64,000 nt of DNA from DATBLE01 sp963719325 (GCA_963719325.1 CAVRBW010000021.1:69261-133260), one strand, 5' to 3'; counted from the stretch's first letter, positions 8,347-16,840 are shown. Translations and numbers: made by a program. The notes: generated by a model not told the origin, from the sequence alone.

Positions 8347-8412
8347 ATGAGCCGTAGGCTCGACGGAGGCGACAAGGGAGCGGAGGTGCCGGCTTGGCCG
8401 GCGCCGGAGCGG
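8347..8412 (+). repeat. Dispersed 66-bp repeat, copy 1 (intergenic)
   Basis: By eye, 60 of 66 bases match 52405-52470 on the same strand. It contains a hairpin (GGTGCCGGC TTG GCCGGCGCC, near 8385-8405). Here it lies in non-coding DNA between the thioredoxin-fold gene and the glycine-rich membrane protein; in the other copy it is read as protein. Confidence 0.75.
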
Positions 8413-8438
8413 GGACGAGCGCTTCGCCCGCGGAGCAC

Positions 8439-8444
8439 TAGACT
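8439..8444 (+). promoter_or_regulatory. -10 box (TAGACT), leaderless type
   Basis: TAGACT ends 9 bases before GTG 8454. The same hexamer precedes the genes at 22838 and 31487. Confidence 0.45.
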
Positions 8445-8453
8445 GGCCGGGCA

Positions 8454-8879
8454 GTGGGGGCGTGGTACTGGATCGGCGTCGCCGCCGGGATCGGAGCCGG
8501 AATCGGCATCGGGCTCGGCGCGTTGCTGCCCGCCGGGCGGCCGGGGGTCTCCGCCGGGGTTGCCGCCGCGCTCGGGGTGGCGGCGGGGATCGGCATCGGA
8601 CAGATCGTCGGAGGCTGGCCCGAGTCCGCCGGGGGCGGCTCTGGAGGGCTCCTCGGGGCCGTCTCCTCGGTCCCGATCGTGGCGGGCGCTATTCGCGGTG
8701 GCGGCACGCGGCTCGGTGTTGCGGCGATCGTCGCCCTCGGCGGCCTCGCCGCCGCTGCGCTCGGCTTCGTGCCGGGACTTGGCTATCTCGAGGCTGTCGT
8801 CGCGCCCGCGCTCGCGCTGCGGCTCCGTCGGAAGGGCCCGCGCCGCTACGCCGGGCTGCGCATTCTCGCGAAGGACTGA
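8454..8879 (+). CDS. Glycine-rich multi-pass membrane protein, unknown function
   Basis: 141 residues from GTG 8454. Three to four hydrophobic segments carry glycine-zipper repeats (GVAAGIGAGIGIGLGALL near the N-terminus, GVAAGIGIGQIVGG in the middle). The tail is basic (RLRRKGPRRYAGLRILAKD), so the C-terminus probably faces the cytoplasm. No family recognised. It is followed immediately by the phosphodiesterase-like gene with no gap. Confidence 0.55.
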   Translation: MGAWYWIGVAAGIGAGIGIGLGALLPAGRPGVSAGVAAALGVAAGIGIGQIVGGWPESAGGGSGGLLGAVSSVPIVAGAIRGGGTRLGVAAIVALGGLAAAALGFVPGLGYLEAVVAPALALRLRRKGPRRYAGLRILAKD

Positions 8880-10262
8880 GTGGCCGGCACCAAGAAGCTC
8901 GTGCTGATCGTCATCGACGGCTTGACGCCGTCGGTCTTCGAGCACGCAGTCGAGCGGGGTGACGCTCCGGCCCTCGCGTTTCTCGCTTCCCAGGGGGCAT
9001 ACCGGCGCGGACTCTCGACGTTTCCCTCGTTGACTCCGGTGTGCGCCTCGTCGATTGCGACAGGCGGGCATCCGGACGTCCACAGGATTCCGCACCTCGT
9101 CTGGTACCACCGCACCGAGCGGCGACTCGTCGAGTACGGCTCGTCGTTCGGGGCAGTCGTCGCCGCCGGGACCCGGCGCTCGATCGTCGACACGATCTTC
9201 AACATGAACAGCCGTCACCTCTCCGCCGAGACTGCCACCGTCTTCGAAGCGCTCGACGACGCCGGGTTCGTGACGGCGGCCGTGAACTTCACCTGCTACC
9301 GCGGCCGCACGGAGCACCGGACGACGCTGCCGGGCGTCTCCAGACGCGCACGGGGGCCGCGGCGCTTCTTCTACTACAACCTCTTCGAGTCGGACGTGAC
9401 CGGGGCGCCGCTCGCGGTCCGCCGTCGCTCGGCCGGAACGATCGACTCCTACGCCGCCGCCGCCGGCCGCTGGCTCGTCACGCGCGACGGGTTCGATTTC
9501 CTCGTCTACTACCTCTCGGACTACGACTACGCCTCCCATGCGCTTGGCCCGGAGGGAGCGGCGGCGAAGCTGGCCGACGCGGACTCCGCCGTCGCCACGC
9601 TGCTCGAGGCGGCAGGCGGCTGGGACGAGTTTCTGGAGCGCTACGCCGTCCTGCTCTGCTCGGATCACGGCCAGACCTCCGTCGGCCGGGCGCTCCCTCT
9701 CGAGAAGGCCTATGCCGGGCTGCGGCTTCTGCGCCGAAACGGTGCCGACCGGACCGAGGTCGCCGTCACCGCCTCGAATCGCGCCGGCCAGGTCTACCGG
9801 CTCCCCTCGTGCCGGGAGTCCGTGCGGGCGCTGGCCGAGCGCCTGGACGGGCACGAGGCGGTCGACGTCGCCCTGTTCCTGGAGGAAGGCGACGCGGTGG
9901 CGAGACGCGGACGCGAGGAGCTCCGCTTCCGGCCGCGCGGCGAGGGTTGGCGGACGCAGGGCGAGCCCGCGGCGCTCGACCACCCTGACGGGCTCGTCCG
10001 CGCCTGGGCGGCGCTCCAGAATCCGAACGCCGGCGACGTGCTCGTCTCCGCAGCCGAGGGCTACGAGTTCGTCGACCTCGGTGGGCGCCACCATGCCGGC
10101 GGCGGCAGCCACGGATCGCTCTCGGCCGGCGACTCCGAGGTACCGATGCTGGCGGTCGGGCTCGATCTGTTGCCTTCGAGCATCACCGAGGTTGCACCGG
10201 CGGTGCTCGTCTATTTCGGCGTCGAGCGGCGCGTGCCGGCTCCGCTGTCACGTGTCGCCTGA
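8880..10262 (+). CDS. Alkaline phosphatase superfamily protein (type I phosphodiesterase/nucleotide pyrophosphatase-like)
   Basis: 460 residues from GTG 8880, adjacent to the previous stop. The metal-binding and nucleophile features are visible: LVLIVIDGLTPSVFE (first Asp), STFPSLTPVCASSIATG (Thr/Ser nucleophile region), YLSDYDYASHALG (Asp/His pair) and LLCSDHGQTSV (Asp-His). The C-terminal GRHHAGGGSHGSL gives the last His. No signal peptide, so probably cytoplasmic. It hydrolyses a phosphate ester or phosphodiester; substrate unknown. Confidence 0.8.
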   Translation: MAGTKKLVLIVIDGLTPSVFEHAVERGDAPALAFLASQGAYRRGLSTFPSLTPVCASSIATGGHPDVHRIPHLVWYHRTERRLVEYGSSFGAVVAAGTRRSIVDTIFNMNSRHLSAETATVFEALDDAGFVTAAVNFTCYRGRTEHRTTLPGVSRRARGPRRFFYYNLFESDVTGAPLAVRRRSAGTIDSYAAAAGRWLVTRDGFDFLVYYLSDYDYASHALGPEGAAAKLADADSAVATLLEAAGGWDEFLERYAVLLCSDHGQTSVGRALPLEKAYAGLRLLRRNGADRTEVAVTASNRAGQVYRLPSCRESVRALAERLDGHEAVDVALFLEEGDAVARRGREELRFRPRGEGWRTQGEPAALDHPDGLVRAWAALQNPNAGDVLVSAAEGYEFVDLGGRHHAGGGSHGSLSAGDSEVPMLAVGLDLLPSSITEVAPAVLVYFGVERRVPAPLSRVA

Positions 10263-10902
10263 CTTCGCAGCTGCGCGGCGGCGGATGGTCGACCACCAGC
10301 TTCGCGCCCGCGACGTCGTCGACGACCGCGTGCTGGCCGCGATGGAGCGCGTGCCGCGCGAGCTGTTCGTCCCCGCGTCCGAGGAGCGGCGCGCGTACGC
10401 GGACGCTGCGCTGCCGATCGGCGAGGGCCAGACGATCTCGCAGCCCTACATGGTCGCTCGAATCTGCGAGGCGCTTGCGCTCCGCGGAAAGGAGCGAGTG
10501 CTCGACGTGGGCACCGGTTCGGGCTATCAGGCGGCGGTGCTCGCCGAGCTGGCCGGAGAGGTCCATACGATCGAGAGACACGCCGCGCTCGCGGAGCAGG
10601 CTCGCGCATCGCTTCGAGCGGCCGGCTACGAGCGCGTGCTCGTCCACGTCGGCGACGGGACGCTTGGCCTTCCCGAGCACGCGCCGTTCGCGGCGATCGC
10701 GGTCGCAGCGGCGGCGCCCGAGGTTCCCGGCTCGCTCTACGAGCAGCTCGAGCCGGGCGGCAGGCTCGTGGTCCCCGTGGGCCGCCGCGAGGGCCAGGAG
10801 CTTCAGCTCGTCGTGCGCAGCCCGGAAGGGCCGGCGGTGCTGCGTTCGGTCCCGTGCAGGTTCGTGCCGCTCGTGGGCGAGGAAGGCTTCGACGGTGAAT
10901 GA
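10252..10902 (+). CDS. pcm: Protein-L-isoaspartate O-methyltransferase
   Basis: 216 residues from GTG 10252, overlapping the previous gene by 11 bases. Shows the Pcm pattern: RRRMVDHQLRARDVVDDRVLAAMERVPRELF, GEGQTISQPYMVARICEAL, the SAM-binding LDVGTGSGYQAAVLAEL, and FAAIAVAAAAPEVP. It methylates isoaspartyl residues in damaged proteins using S-adenosylmethionine. Length is normal for the family. Confidence 0.9.
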   Translation: MSPDFAAARRRMVDHQLRARDVVDDRVLAAMERVPRELFVPASEERRAYADAALPIGEGQTISQPYMVARICEALALRGKERVLDVGTGSGYQAAVLAELAGEVHTIERHAALAEQARASLRAAGYERVLVHVGDGTLGLPEHAPFAAIAVAAAAPEVPGSLYEQLEPGGRLVVPVGRREGQELQLVVRSPEGPAVLRSVPCRFVPLVGEEGFDGE

Positions 10903-11170
10903 GGCCCGGCGCGCCCGGGTGGTGATCCGCGGTCGCGTCCAGGGGATCGGCTTCCGTGCGTCCGCGCGGAGCCGGGCCCGGTCACTCGGCGTCGCCGGCT
11001 GGGTGCGCAACAACTCGGACGGCTCCGTCGAGGCCGAGCTCGAGGGTCCCGGCGAGCGAGTGAAGCTGGCTCTCGACTGGTTCCGGCGCGGGCCGCGCGG
11101 GGCGCACGTCGACGACGTCCAGGTCGAGTGGCGCGACCCGCTCGGCGAGCAGGACTTCGTCATCCGGTGA
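10895..11170 (+). CDS. acyP: Acylphosphatase
   Basis: 91 residues from GTG 10895, overlapping pcm by 8 bases. The active-site loop VVIRGRVQGIGFRASARSRA contains the catalytic Arg, and GWVRNNSDGSVEAELEG contains the catalytic Asn. A complete single-domain acylphosphatase, which hydrolyses carboxyl-phosphate bonds. Confidence 0.92.
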   Translation: MNEARRARVVIRGRVQGIGFRASARSRARSLGVAGWVRNNSDGSVEAELEGPGERVKLALDWFRRGPRGAHVDDVQVEWRDPLGEQDFVIR

Positions 11171-11187
11171 CCGCCGGCGTCGTACGG

Positions 11188-11193
11188 TACGCT
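11188..11193 (+). promoter_or_regulatory. -10 box (TACGCT), leaderless type
   Basis: TACGCT ends 6 bases before GTG 11200 and decides that start for the GtrA gene over the in-frame GTG at 11167. Confidence 0.4.
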
Positions 11194-11199
11194 CGCGCC

Positions 11200-11637
11200 G
11201 TGGCGCGATCGACCGCAACGGGGATCGCGGCGACGCGCGCGGGTCGAGCTCTTCGTCGGAGGCAGAACTGGCTCGAGCTGCTCAAGTTCTCGGCGGTCGG
11301 GGCGAGCGGGTACGCGATCAACCTCGCCGTCTACGTCGCGCTGCTGAACGGTGCCGACCTTCACTATCTGCCGGCCGCTGCCTGCTCGTTCGTCGTCGCC
11401 GTGTCGAACAACTACTTCTGGAACCGGCACTGGACGTTCCGAGAGCACCGCGGCCACCTGTACTACCAGGGCCTCCGGTTCCTGATCGTCTCCGTCACCG
11501 CGCTGATCATCAACCTCGGGCTGCTGCGTGGGTTGGTGGCGCTCGGGGCAGGGAAGATCGTCGGTCAGGCGATCGCGATCATGCTCGTCGTGCCGGTCAG
11601 CTTTACCGCGAACAAGCTCTGGTCGTTCAGGCGCTGA
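11200..11637 (+). CDS. GtrA family membrane protein
   Basis: 145 residues from GTG 11200. Four transmembrane segments and the GtrA signature FSAVGASGYAINLAVYVALL and VVAVSNNYFWNRHWTFRE are clear, ending SFTANKLWSFRR. GtrA proteins are thought to move polyprenyl-linked sugars or take part in surface polysaccharide synthesis. That fits the two GT-C-like proteins that follow. GTG 11167, overlapping the acylphosphatase stop, is an alternative start. Confidence 0.85.
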   Translation: MARSTATGIAATRAGRALRRRQNWLELLKFSAVGASGYAINLAVYVALLNGADLHYLPAAACSFVVAVSNNYFWNRHWTFREHRGHLYYQGLRFLIVSVTALIINLGLLRGLVALGAGKIVGQAIAIMLVVPVSFTANKLWSFRR

Positions 11638-11639
11638 CG

Positions 11640-13439
11640 ATGCGCCGGCTTGCAGCTGCCGCACTCGTGCTGCTCGCGCTCGCGCCGGCCGCCCGCGCCG
11701 ACACCTCGTCCGGTCCCGTCTACGACAGCCAAGGGCGTCTCGTGCAGGCCCCGTTCGTGCCGGTTGCCCAGCAGCGGGAGCTGACGAAGCAGCGCGCGAT
11801 CGAGCTCTTCCTCGCCGCGCCGAAAGTCGAGCATTGGGTCGGGCGCTACGCGAAGGCGAGCCTCGTCAAGGAGGCGACCTACAAGCGCGCCGACAGCGAC
11901 TGGGAGATCAAGGTCTGGTCGGAGCCGAAGCACGGGCCGAGTGCGGGCGAGATCGCGACCGGCCGGGTCGACGACCTGAGTGGGGTCGTCACCGAGGCCT
12001 GGACCGGCCCGCAGGTGGCCTGGTCGATGGCCCGGGGTGGGTCCGGAGCCTTCGGGGGCAAGCGGATCAACAGCCTGCTCGTCTGGCTCGGGTTCTGCGC
12101 GGTCTTCCTCCTCGGACTCGGCGACTTCCGCAGGCCGCTGAGCGTCCGCAACCTCGACTTGCTCGCGTTTCTGTCCTTCTCGGTGTCGCTCTGGTACTTC
12201 AACCACGGGCGGATCTTCACCAGCGTGCCGCTCGTCTATCCCGGGCTGGTCTACCTGCTCGGGCGAATGGTGTGGATCGGCGTTCGCGGCCGCCCGCCCA
12301 GGATGTCGCGGCCGCTCTGGCCCGTCTGGCTGCTCGCCGCAGCCACCGTCTTCCTTGCCGGGTTCAAGGTCGGCCTGAACATTCGCGATTCGAACGTCAT
12401 CGACGTCGGGTACGCGGGACCGATCGGCGCGCAGCGCATTGCCCACGGGCAGTCGCCGTACGGCCACTTCCCCGTCGAGGACTCGTTGAAGGCCTGCGGG
12501 CCGGCCGACCGGAACGGCGAGATCCGCGACCGGATCCAGGCGAATGGGCGCTGCGAGTCGGCGAACCCCAACGGCGACACCTACGGGCCCGTCTCCTACC
12601 TCGCATATCTGCCCGGCTACGCATTCTTCGGGTGGAGCGGAAAGTGGGACGACCTGCCCGCCGCCCACTTCACCGCGATCGCGTTCGACTTGATCTGCCT
12701 GATCGGATTGGGCCTCCTCGGGAGGCGCTTCGGTGGAAACCGGCTCGGGGTGACGCTCGCCTTCGCCTGGGCGGCGTATCCGTTCACCCAGTACGCCTCG
12801 AACTCGAACACGAACGACGCGATCATGCCGGCGTTCCTGATCGTCGGCTTCTGGCTCGCCACCTCCTCGTGGGCGCGCGGGCTGTTCGCGGGACTCGCCG
12901 GCTGGACGAAGTTCGCCGCGCTGATCGTCGCGCCGCTCTGGGCGACCTACCCCGAGTTCCGGCGCAGCCGGCGGACAGCGCTGCTCTTCGCGGGCGGGCT
13001 CGCGATTGCGACCGTGGCGAGCTTCTGGATCCTGCTGCTCGAGCCGAATCCGCTTCACGCCGCCCACGAGTTCTGGAAGCGGACGATTCCGCCTCAGGTG
13101 AACCGTCACTCGCCGTTCTCGCTCTGGGATTGGGGCCAGTACCACGCGGGTCTGCCCGATCTCGCCTGGCTCCAGAAGGTGCTCCAAGCCCTGCTCGTCG
13201 CCGGTGCGGCGGCGGTGACCTTCCTCCCTCGCCGGAAGTCGCCGCTCCAGCTGGCGGCTCTCACCGGCGCACTGCTGATCGGCTTCGAGCTCGTGCTGAC
13301 CCACTGGTTCTACCTCTACCTGCCCTGGTTCTTTGCCTTTGCCGCGTACGCCGTCCTCGCCGGAGAGCCGGTCGCAGAGACTGCGCCGGTTGCGGAAGCG
13401 AATGAGCGCGCGCCTCGAGAGCTGGTCACAACCGGCTGA
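11640..13439 (+). CDS. Large polytopic membrane protein, GT-C-like glycosyltransferase candidate
   Basis: 599 residues from ATG 11640. A signal sequence (MRRLAAAALVLLALAPAARA) precedes a ~100-residue extracytoplasmic part (KVEHWVGRYAKASLVKEAT ...). Then come about ten hydrophobic helices with a periplasmic loop NANGDTYGPVSYLAYLPGY-like segment (actual residues SANPNGDTYGPVSYLAYLPG). Such loops are seen in GT-C / GT87-type mannosyltransferases. The ending is short and Ala/Glu-rich. Exact activity unknown; it overlaps the next GT87-like gene by 38 bases. Confidence 0.6.
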   Translation: MRRLAAAALVLLALAPAARADTSSGPVYDSQGRLVQAPFVPVAQQRELTKQRAIELFLAAPKVEHWVGRYAKASLVKEATYKRADSDWEIKVWSEPKHGPSAGEIATGRVDDLSGVVTEAWTGPQVAWSMARGGSGAFGGKRINSLLVWLGFCAVFLLGLGDFRRPLSVRNLDLLAFLSFSVSLWYFNHGRIFTSVPLVYPGLVYLLGRMVWIGVRGRPPRMSRPLWPVWLLAAATVFLAGFKVGLNIRDSNVIDVGYAGPIGAQRIAHGQSPYGHFPVEDSLKACGPADRNGEIRDRIQANGRCESANPNGDTYGPVSYLAYLPGYAFFGWSGKWDDLPAAHFTAIAFDLICLIGLGLLGRRFGGNRLGVTLAFAWAAYPFTQYASNSNTNDAIMPAFLIVGFWLATSSWARGLFAGLAGWTKFAALIVAPLWATYPEFRRSRRTALLFAGGLAIATVASFWILLLEPNPLHAAHEFWKRTIPPQVNRHSPFSLWDWGQYHAGLPDLAWLQKVLQALLVAGAAAVTFLPRRKSPLQLAALTGALLIGFELVLTHWFYLYLPWFFAFAAYAVLAGEPVAETAPVAEANERAPRELVTTG

Positions 13440-14664
13440 TCCGCGCCGGGCGGCATTCGCTGCGGCGCTGGCAATCGCCGCGCTGGTCGCCGCCTGGGTC
13501 GTGCTCGGTCACGGCTTCTACCGGCACAGCCAGATCCGGGACACGGGGATCTACCAACGCTACGGCGACGCGATCGCGGGCGGCCAGGTGCCGTATCGCG
13601 ATTTCGCGCTCGAGTATCCCCCGGCCGCCCTCCCCGCCTTCGTGATTCCGTCCCTGCTCCGACCGCGTGCCGGCGACCTCGCGAGCTACGACAACTGGTT
13701 CGAGGCCGAGATGCTGGTGTGCGGAGCCCTGCTCCTTGCCTTCATGCTCTCGATCCTCCTCCGGCTCGACGCGGGCTCGGCTCGGATCGCGGGGGCGCTC
13801 GGCCTGGCCGCCTTGGCGCCGCTGCTGCTCGGGTCGGTGGTGCTGTCTCGCTTCGACCTCTGGCCGGCGGCGCTGACCGTCGGAGCCCTCGCGGCGCTCG
13901 TCGGCGGGCGTGAGCGGCTCGGCTCGGGAGTCCTCGGCCTGGCCTTTGCGGCGAAGCTCTATGCGGCGGCGCTGCTGCCGCTGGCGCTCCTGTGGGTCTG
14001 GCGGCGTTCGGGGAGCCGCCGGGCAGCGATCTGTCTCGGGGCGTTCGCGGCCGCCGCGCTGGCTTGCTTCCTGCCGTTCCTCGTGCTCGCGCCGCACGGA
14101 GTGTGGGACGCGATCACGCGGCAGACCGACCGCCCGCTCCAGATCGAGTCGCTCGGCGCCGGATTCCTGCTCGTCGCCCATGTCGCCGGCGGACTGGCGA
14201 TCACGATGCGGCCGGGACACGGCTCGCAGAACCTCGCGGGCGGCCTGCCGGACGTGCTGGCAACCGTCCAGACGATCCTGCAGCTGGCCTCGCTGCTCGG
14301 GATCTGGATCTGGTTCGCCAGAGGCGCGAACGACCGCGAGCGCCTCGTCCGCGCCTCGGCGGCGGCCGTGTGCGCCTTCGTCGCGTTCGGAAAGGTGCTG
14401 TCGCCCCAGTTCCTGATCTGGCTGATCCCGCTCGTGCCGCTGGTGCGGGGACGGCGCGGACTTCTCGCCGGCGGGCTCCTCGCAGCGGCGCTGGTGTTGA
14501 CCCAGATCTGGTTTCCGTTCCGGTACTGGGACCTCGCGCTGAGGTTCGACCCGCTCTCGTCGTGGCTGGTCCTCGCCCGCGACCTGGTCCTGGTCGCGCT
14601 GCTCGCAGTTCTCGTTTGGCCGAAAGAGCGAATTGCCGGCGCAGGGGCCGGACGCTCATCATGA
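13402..14664 (+). CDS. GT87 (DUF2029)-like polyprenyl-phosphate-sugar glycosyltransferase
   Basis: 420 residues from ATG 13402 inside the end of the previous gene. The extracytoplasmic loop after the first helix reads RDTGIYQRYGDAIAGGQVPY and then FALEYPPAALPAF, which is the characteristic acidic motif of GT87/DUF2029 proteins. About ten further hydrophobic segments follow (for instance LSPQFLIWLIPLVPLV). Probably adds sugars from a polyprenyl-phosphate donor to an envelope glycan. Confidence 0.7.
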   Translation: MSARLESWSQPADPRRAAFAAALAIAALVAAWVVLGHGFYRHSQIRDTGIYQRYGDAIAGGQVPYRDFALEYPPAALPAFVIPSLLRPRAGDLASYDNWFEAEMLVCGALLLAFMLSILLRLDAGSARIAGALGLAALAPLLLGSVVLSRFDLWPAALTVGALAALVGGRERLGSGVLGLAFAAKLYAAALLPLALLWVWRRSGSRRAAICLGAFAAAALACFLPFLVLAPHGVWDAITRQTDRPLQIESLGAGFLLVAHVAGGLAITMRPGHGSQNLAGGLPDVLATVQTILQLASLLGIWIWFARGANDRERLVRASAAAVCAFVAFGKVLSPQFLIWLIPLVPLVRGRRGLLAGGLLAAALVLTQIWFPFRYWDLALRFDPLSSWLVLARDLVLVALLAVLVWPKERIAGAGAGRSS

Positions 14665-14827
14665 CTGGGCGTCGTGGGAGCCCTTCGATGTCCAGTCGGG
14701 TGAGGCTATTCTCGATGCTCTGATCGAGATCAATGCCAAGATCGCCGACATTCGACTGGACGTCGGGGTGATTCGAAGGCTGTTCGAGGAGGACGATGGC
14801 GAAGAAGAGGCGGAAGATGACGGCTGA
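14633..14827 (+). CDS. Small acidic protein of unknown function
   Basis: 64 residues if TTG 14633 is used; it overlaps the GT87 gene by 32 bases. The conserved-looking core is SGEAILDALIEINAKIADIRLDVGVIRRLFEEDD, a helix with heptad spacing, followed by a very acidic tail (GEEEAEDDG). Its end overlaps the start of the next tiny gene by 32 bases. The pair is acidic then basic, as in many small two-gene modules, but I recognise no family. Confidence 0.45.
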   Translation: MPAQGPDAHHDWASWEPFDVQSGEAILDALIEINAKIADIRLDVGVIRRLFEEDDGEEEAEDDG

Positions 14828-14957
14828 AGAGGTCGTCGAGATGTACCACCCAGGCGCCACCGAGCGGCACGAACGCGTGCAGCGGGAGCTGAAGGCTGTC
14901 TCCGACGCTCTGAAGCGGCGTGCCGCGGAGCGGCGCCGCACAGCCGAAGCCGGCTAG
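14796..14957 (+). CDS. Small basic protein of unknown function
   Basis: 53 residues from ATG 14796, beginning MAKKRRKMTAEEVVEMYHPG and ending ALKRRAAERRRTAEAG. Strongly basic and predicted helical. It starts inside the preceding acidic small gene and ends by overlapping, tail to tail, the phosphoesterase gene on the other strand (14954-14957). A nucleic-acid or partner-binding role is only a guess. Confidence 0.45.
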   Translation: MAKKRRKMTAEEVVEMYHPGATERHERVQRELKAVSDALKRRAAERRRTAEAG

Positions 14958-15739
14958 GCCTCGATCCGCAGCGGCTCGATAGCGGTCGCGCGTCCGTCCG
15001 CGCCGCAGTCGACGACGACCCCCTCGAGCCTGACTCCGGTCTCGGCGGGGCGGAACCGGACCGGCATCCCGGTTCGCATCCGCCGGATGGCGAGCTCCGC
15101 CTCGACGCCGATCACCGAGTCGTGCGGCCCCGTCATCCCGGCGTCGGTGATCGCCGCGGTGCCGCCCGGTTGGACACGGGCGTCGCTTGTCTGGACGTGC
15201 GTGTGCGTACCGATCACCGCGGTGACGCGTCCGTCCAGCCAGCGGGCGAGAGCGACCTTCTCGCTCGTCGCCTCGGCATGGAAGTCGACGACGATCACCC
15301 GGGCCTGGCGTTGCGCCTGGTCGACCAGAGCGTCCACGATCTCGAACGGGCCGACCGGAACGTCGAGGAAGAGCGAGCCCATCAGGTTGACGACCGCGAC
15401 CGGCGTTCCATCTGCTGCGGGCGCGACCGTGACCGCGCGTCCGGGGGAGCCGGCGGCGACGTTGCCCGGCCGGATCACACGGTCGGAAGTGGCCAGGTAC
15501 GAGCCGAGCTCGTCCCGCGCCCAGACGTGGTTGCCGAGGGTGACGACGTCGGCGCCGGCCGCGAGCAGCTTGTCCGCGAGCTTCGGGGTCAGGCCGCGGC
15601 CGTCGGCCGTGTTCTCGCCGTTGACGACGCAGAAGCCGGCGCCGAGCTCCTTGCGCAGCCCGGCCAGCCGTTCCTCCACGGCGCGACGCCCGGCCGAGCC
15701 GAAGACGTCGGCGAGGAACAGGATCCGCAGCGCGCTCAT
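14954..15739 (-). CDS. TIGR00282/YmdB family metallophosphoesterase
   Basis: 261 residues on the minus strand from ATG 15739. Metal ligands appear in order: FLADVFGSAGRRAVEERL, VVNGENTADGRGLT, TLGNHVWARDE, VDFHAEATSEK, IGTHTHVQTSDARV and ITDAGMTGP. This is the complete signature of the YmdB-type phosphodiesterases that act on 2',3'- or 3',5'-cyclic nucleotides. It is usually found near rny in other bacteria; no rny is present here. Confidence 0.88.
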   Translation of the reverse strand: MSALRILFLADVFGSAGRRAVEERLAGLRKELGAGFCVVNGENTADGRGLTPKLADKLLAAGADVVTLGNHVWARDELGSYLATSDRVIRPGNVAAGSPGRAVTVAPAADGTPVAVVNLMGSLFLDVPVGPFEIVDALVDQAQRQARVIVVDFHAEATSEKVALARWLDGRVTAVIGTHTHVQTSDARVQPGGTAAITDAGMTGPHDSVIGVEAELAIRRMRTGMPVRFRPAETGVRLEGVVVDCGADGRATAIEPLRIEA

Positions 15740-15862
15740 GGGCCGGACTCGCAGTGAGTGGGTGGGACGCTGTCGGTGACCCGCCCTCCCGCGCGCGGAG
15801 GCGAGACCGCGTTCTCGCCGGAGCGCAAGAGCGGATCGTCACGCGTGCCGAAGGAAGGGGTC

Positions 15863-15888
15863 CGTGGGGGAACCATGGTTCCCCCACG
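15863..15888. repeat. Perfect 26-bp palindrome
   Basis: CGTGGGGGAACC-AT-GGTTCCCCCACG reads the same on both strands. It lies between two minus-strand genes, 5 bases after the stop of the M23-like gene, so it may also serve as that gene's terminator. It shares a GGGGGAA(A)CC core with the palindromes at 1861 and 36301. Confidence 0.6.
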
Positions 15889-15892
15889 CTAT

Positions 15893-16657
15893 CTAGGGCA
15901 GCGTGGCCGAATGAAGCTCGATCTCGACGTGGTTGCCCGCATCCTGCGTGTAGCGGGCGAGCGCGAGCCGTTCGACGCCCGAGAAGTCGAGCACGTTGCC
16001 GATCTTCGACGAGCCTGCCGAAAGATCCGAGCCGACTGTCAGGGACGGATCGGGTCGCAGATGCGAGAGCGAGACCACGACCGACGGCTCGCCGGATGGT
16101 TGGATGTCGATCACGGAGCCGTAGGCCTTGCCGTCGAGAACGTAGTCACGGAGGCCGACGACGGTTCCGTCGACGGGCGCGTAGACGTCTGTACCAGGGG
16201 CGGCGCCGACGTTGAGGGATCCGGTCGACGAGCCTGCGCCGCCGCCCAGCTGGTAGTACCTGACCCCGCCTCCTCCACCGCCGAAGATGCGGTGGAACGC
16301 GCGCGCGAACAACCCTTCGTTCGCCTGCCGCCCGAGGGGATCGAACGGGAGCGCGCTCTCGCCGGCGGCGTGGTAGCCGACCGCGGTCACGTTCCGCTGG
16401 TTGACAGGCAGCTGGATCCGCAGCGACCCGTGAACGGCGATCACGAGCGGCTCCGGCGGGCCGGCCGGAAGCAGTCGAGCCGCGCTCGCCGGCGTACCCG
16501 CGCCGATCACCGCCGAGCCGCCGGACCGGAAGGCGGAGACCAGCAGCAACACGAAGACGCCGAGGCCGACGACGGTGACGAGCGCCCGCCGGCGGGCGCG
16601 CCGGACAGCGGAAGACGAACGTCGCTGTGGCCGCCGGTAGGCGGGAGTACGTGGCAT
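15893..16657 (-). CDS. M23/LytM-fold exported protein with degenerate active site
   Basis: 254 residues on the minus strand from ATG 16657. A basic N-terminus precedes one membrane anchor (ALVTVVGLGVFVLLLVSAF, residues ~25-43). The C-terminal half follows the LytM fold (APGTDVYAPVDGTVVGLRDY, GSVIDIQP, VVVSLSHLRPD, DAGNHVEIELHSA). In a true M23 peptidase the HxnD pair and HxH are needed. Here the first His is absent, 'I.H' has become IDIQP, and the HxH site is NHVEIEL. It is probably non-catalytic, as in regulatory LytM proteins. Confidence 0.65.
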   Translation of the reverse strand: MPRTPAYRRPQRRSSSAVRRARRRALVTVVGLGVFVLLLVSAFRSGGSAVIGAGTPASAARLLPAGPPEPLVIAVHGSLRIQLPVNQRNVTAVGYHAAGESALPFDPLGRQANEGLFARAFHRIFGGGGGGVRYYQLGGGAGSSTGSLNVGAAPGTDVYAPVDGTVVGLRDYVLDGKAYGSVIDIQPSGEPSVVVSLSHLRPDPSLTVGSDLSAGSSKIGNVLDFSGVERLALARYTQDAGNHVEIELHSATLP

Positions 16658-16827
16658 CGCGGGCACCGTAGCCGAGGTCGGCCCTCGATTCAACCGAGTT
16701 TGTGACACTCGTTGCCCAGATTCTGGGCCGGTTTCGAGCCAAACTTCGTGACGGTCGAGCGCGAGCGCACCGTCCGTCTCGATCGACCAGTCCCAGGCGG
16801 GCGGCCGAACCCGTACGGCGGGCGCGG

Positions 16828-16833
16828 TACGAT
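16828..16833 (+). promoter_or_regulatory. -10 box (TACGAT), leaderless type
   Basis: TACGAT ends 7 bases before ATG 16841 and supports that start over upstream in-frame codons. Confidence 0.4.
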
Positions 16834-16840
16834 GGCCGTG

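Noticed and set aside
7989..10112. Minus-strand open frame of about 700 codons opposite the phosphodiesterase gene
   Set aside because: Arg/Asp/Pro-rich antisense shadow of strong plus-strand genes; only its last 98 codons (thioredoxin-fold) are supported.
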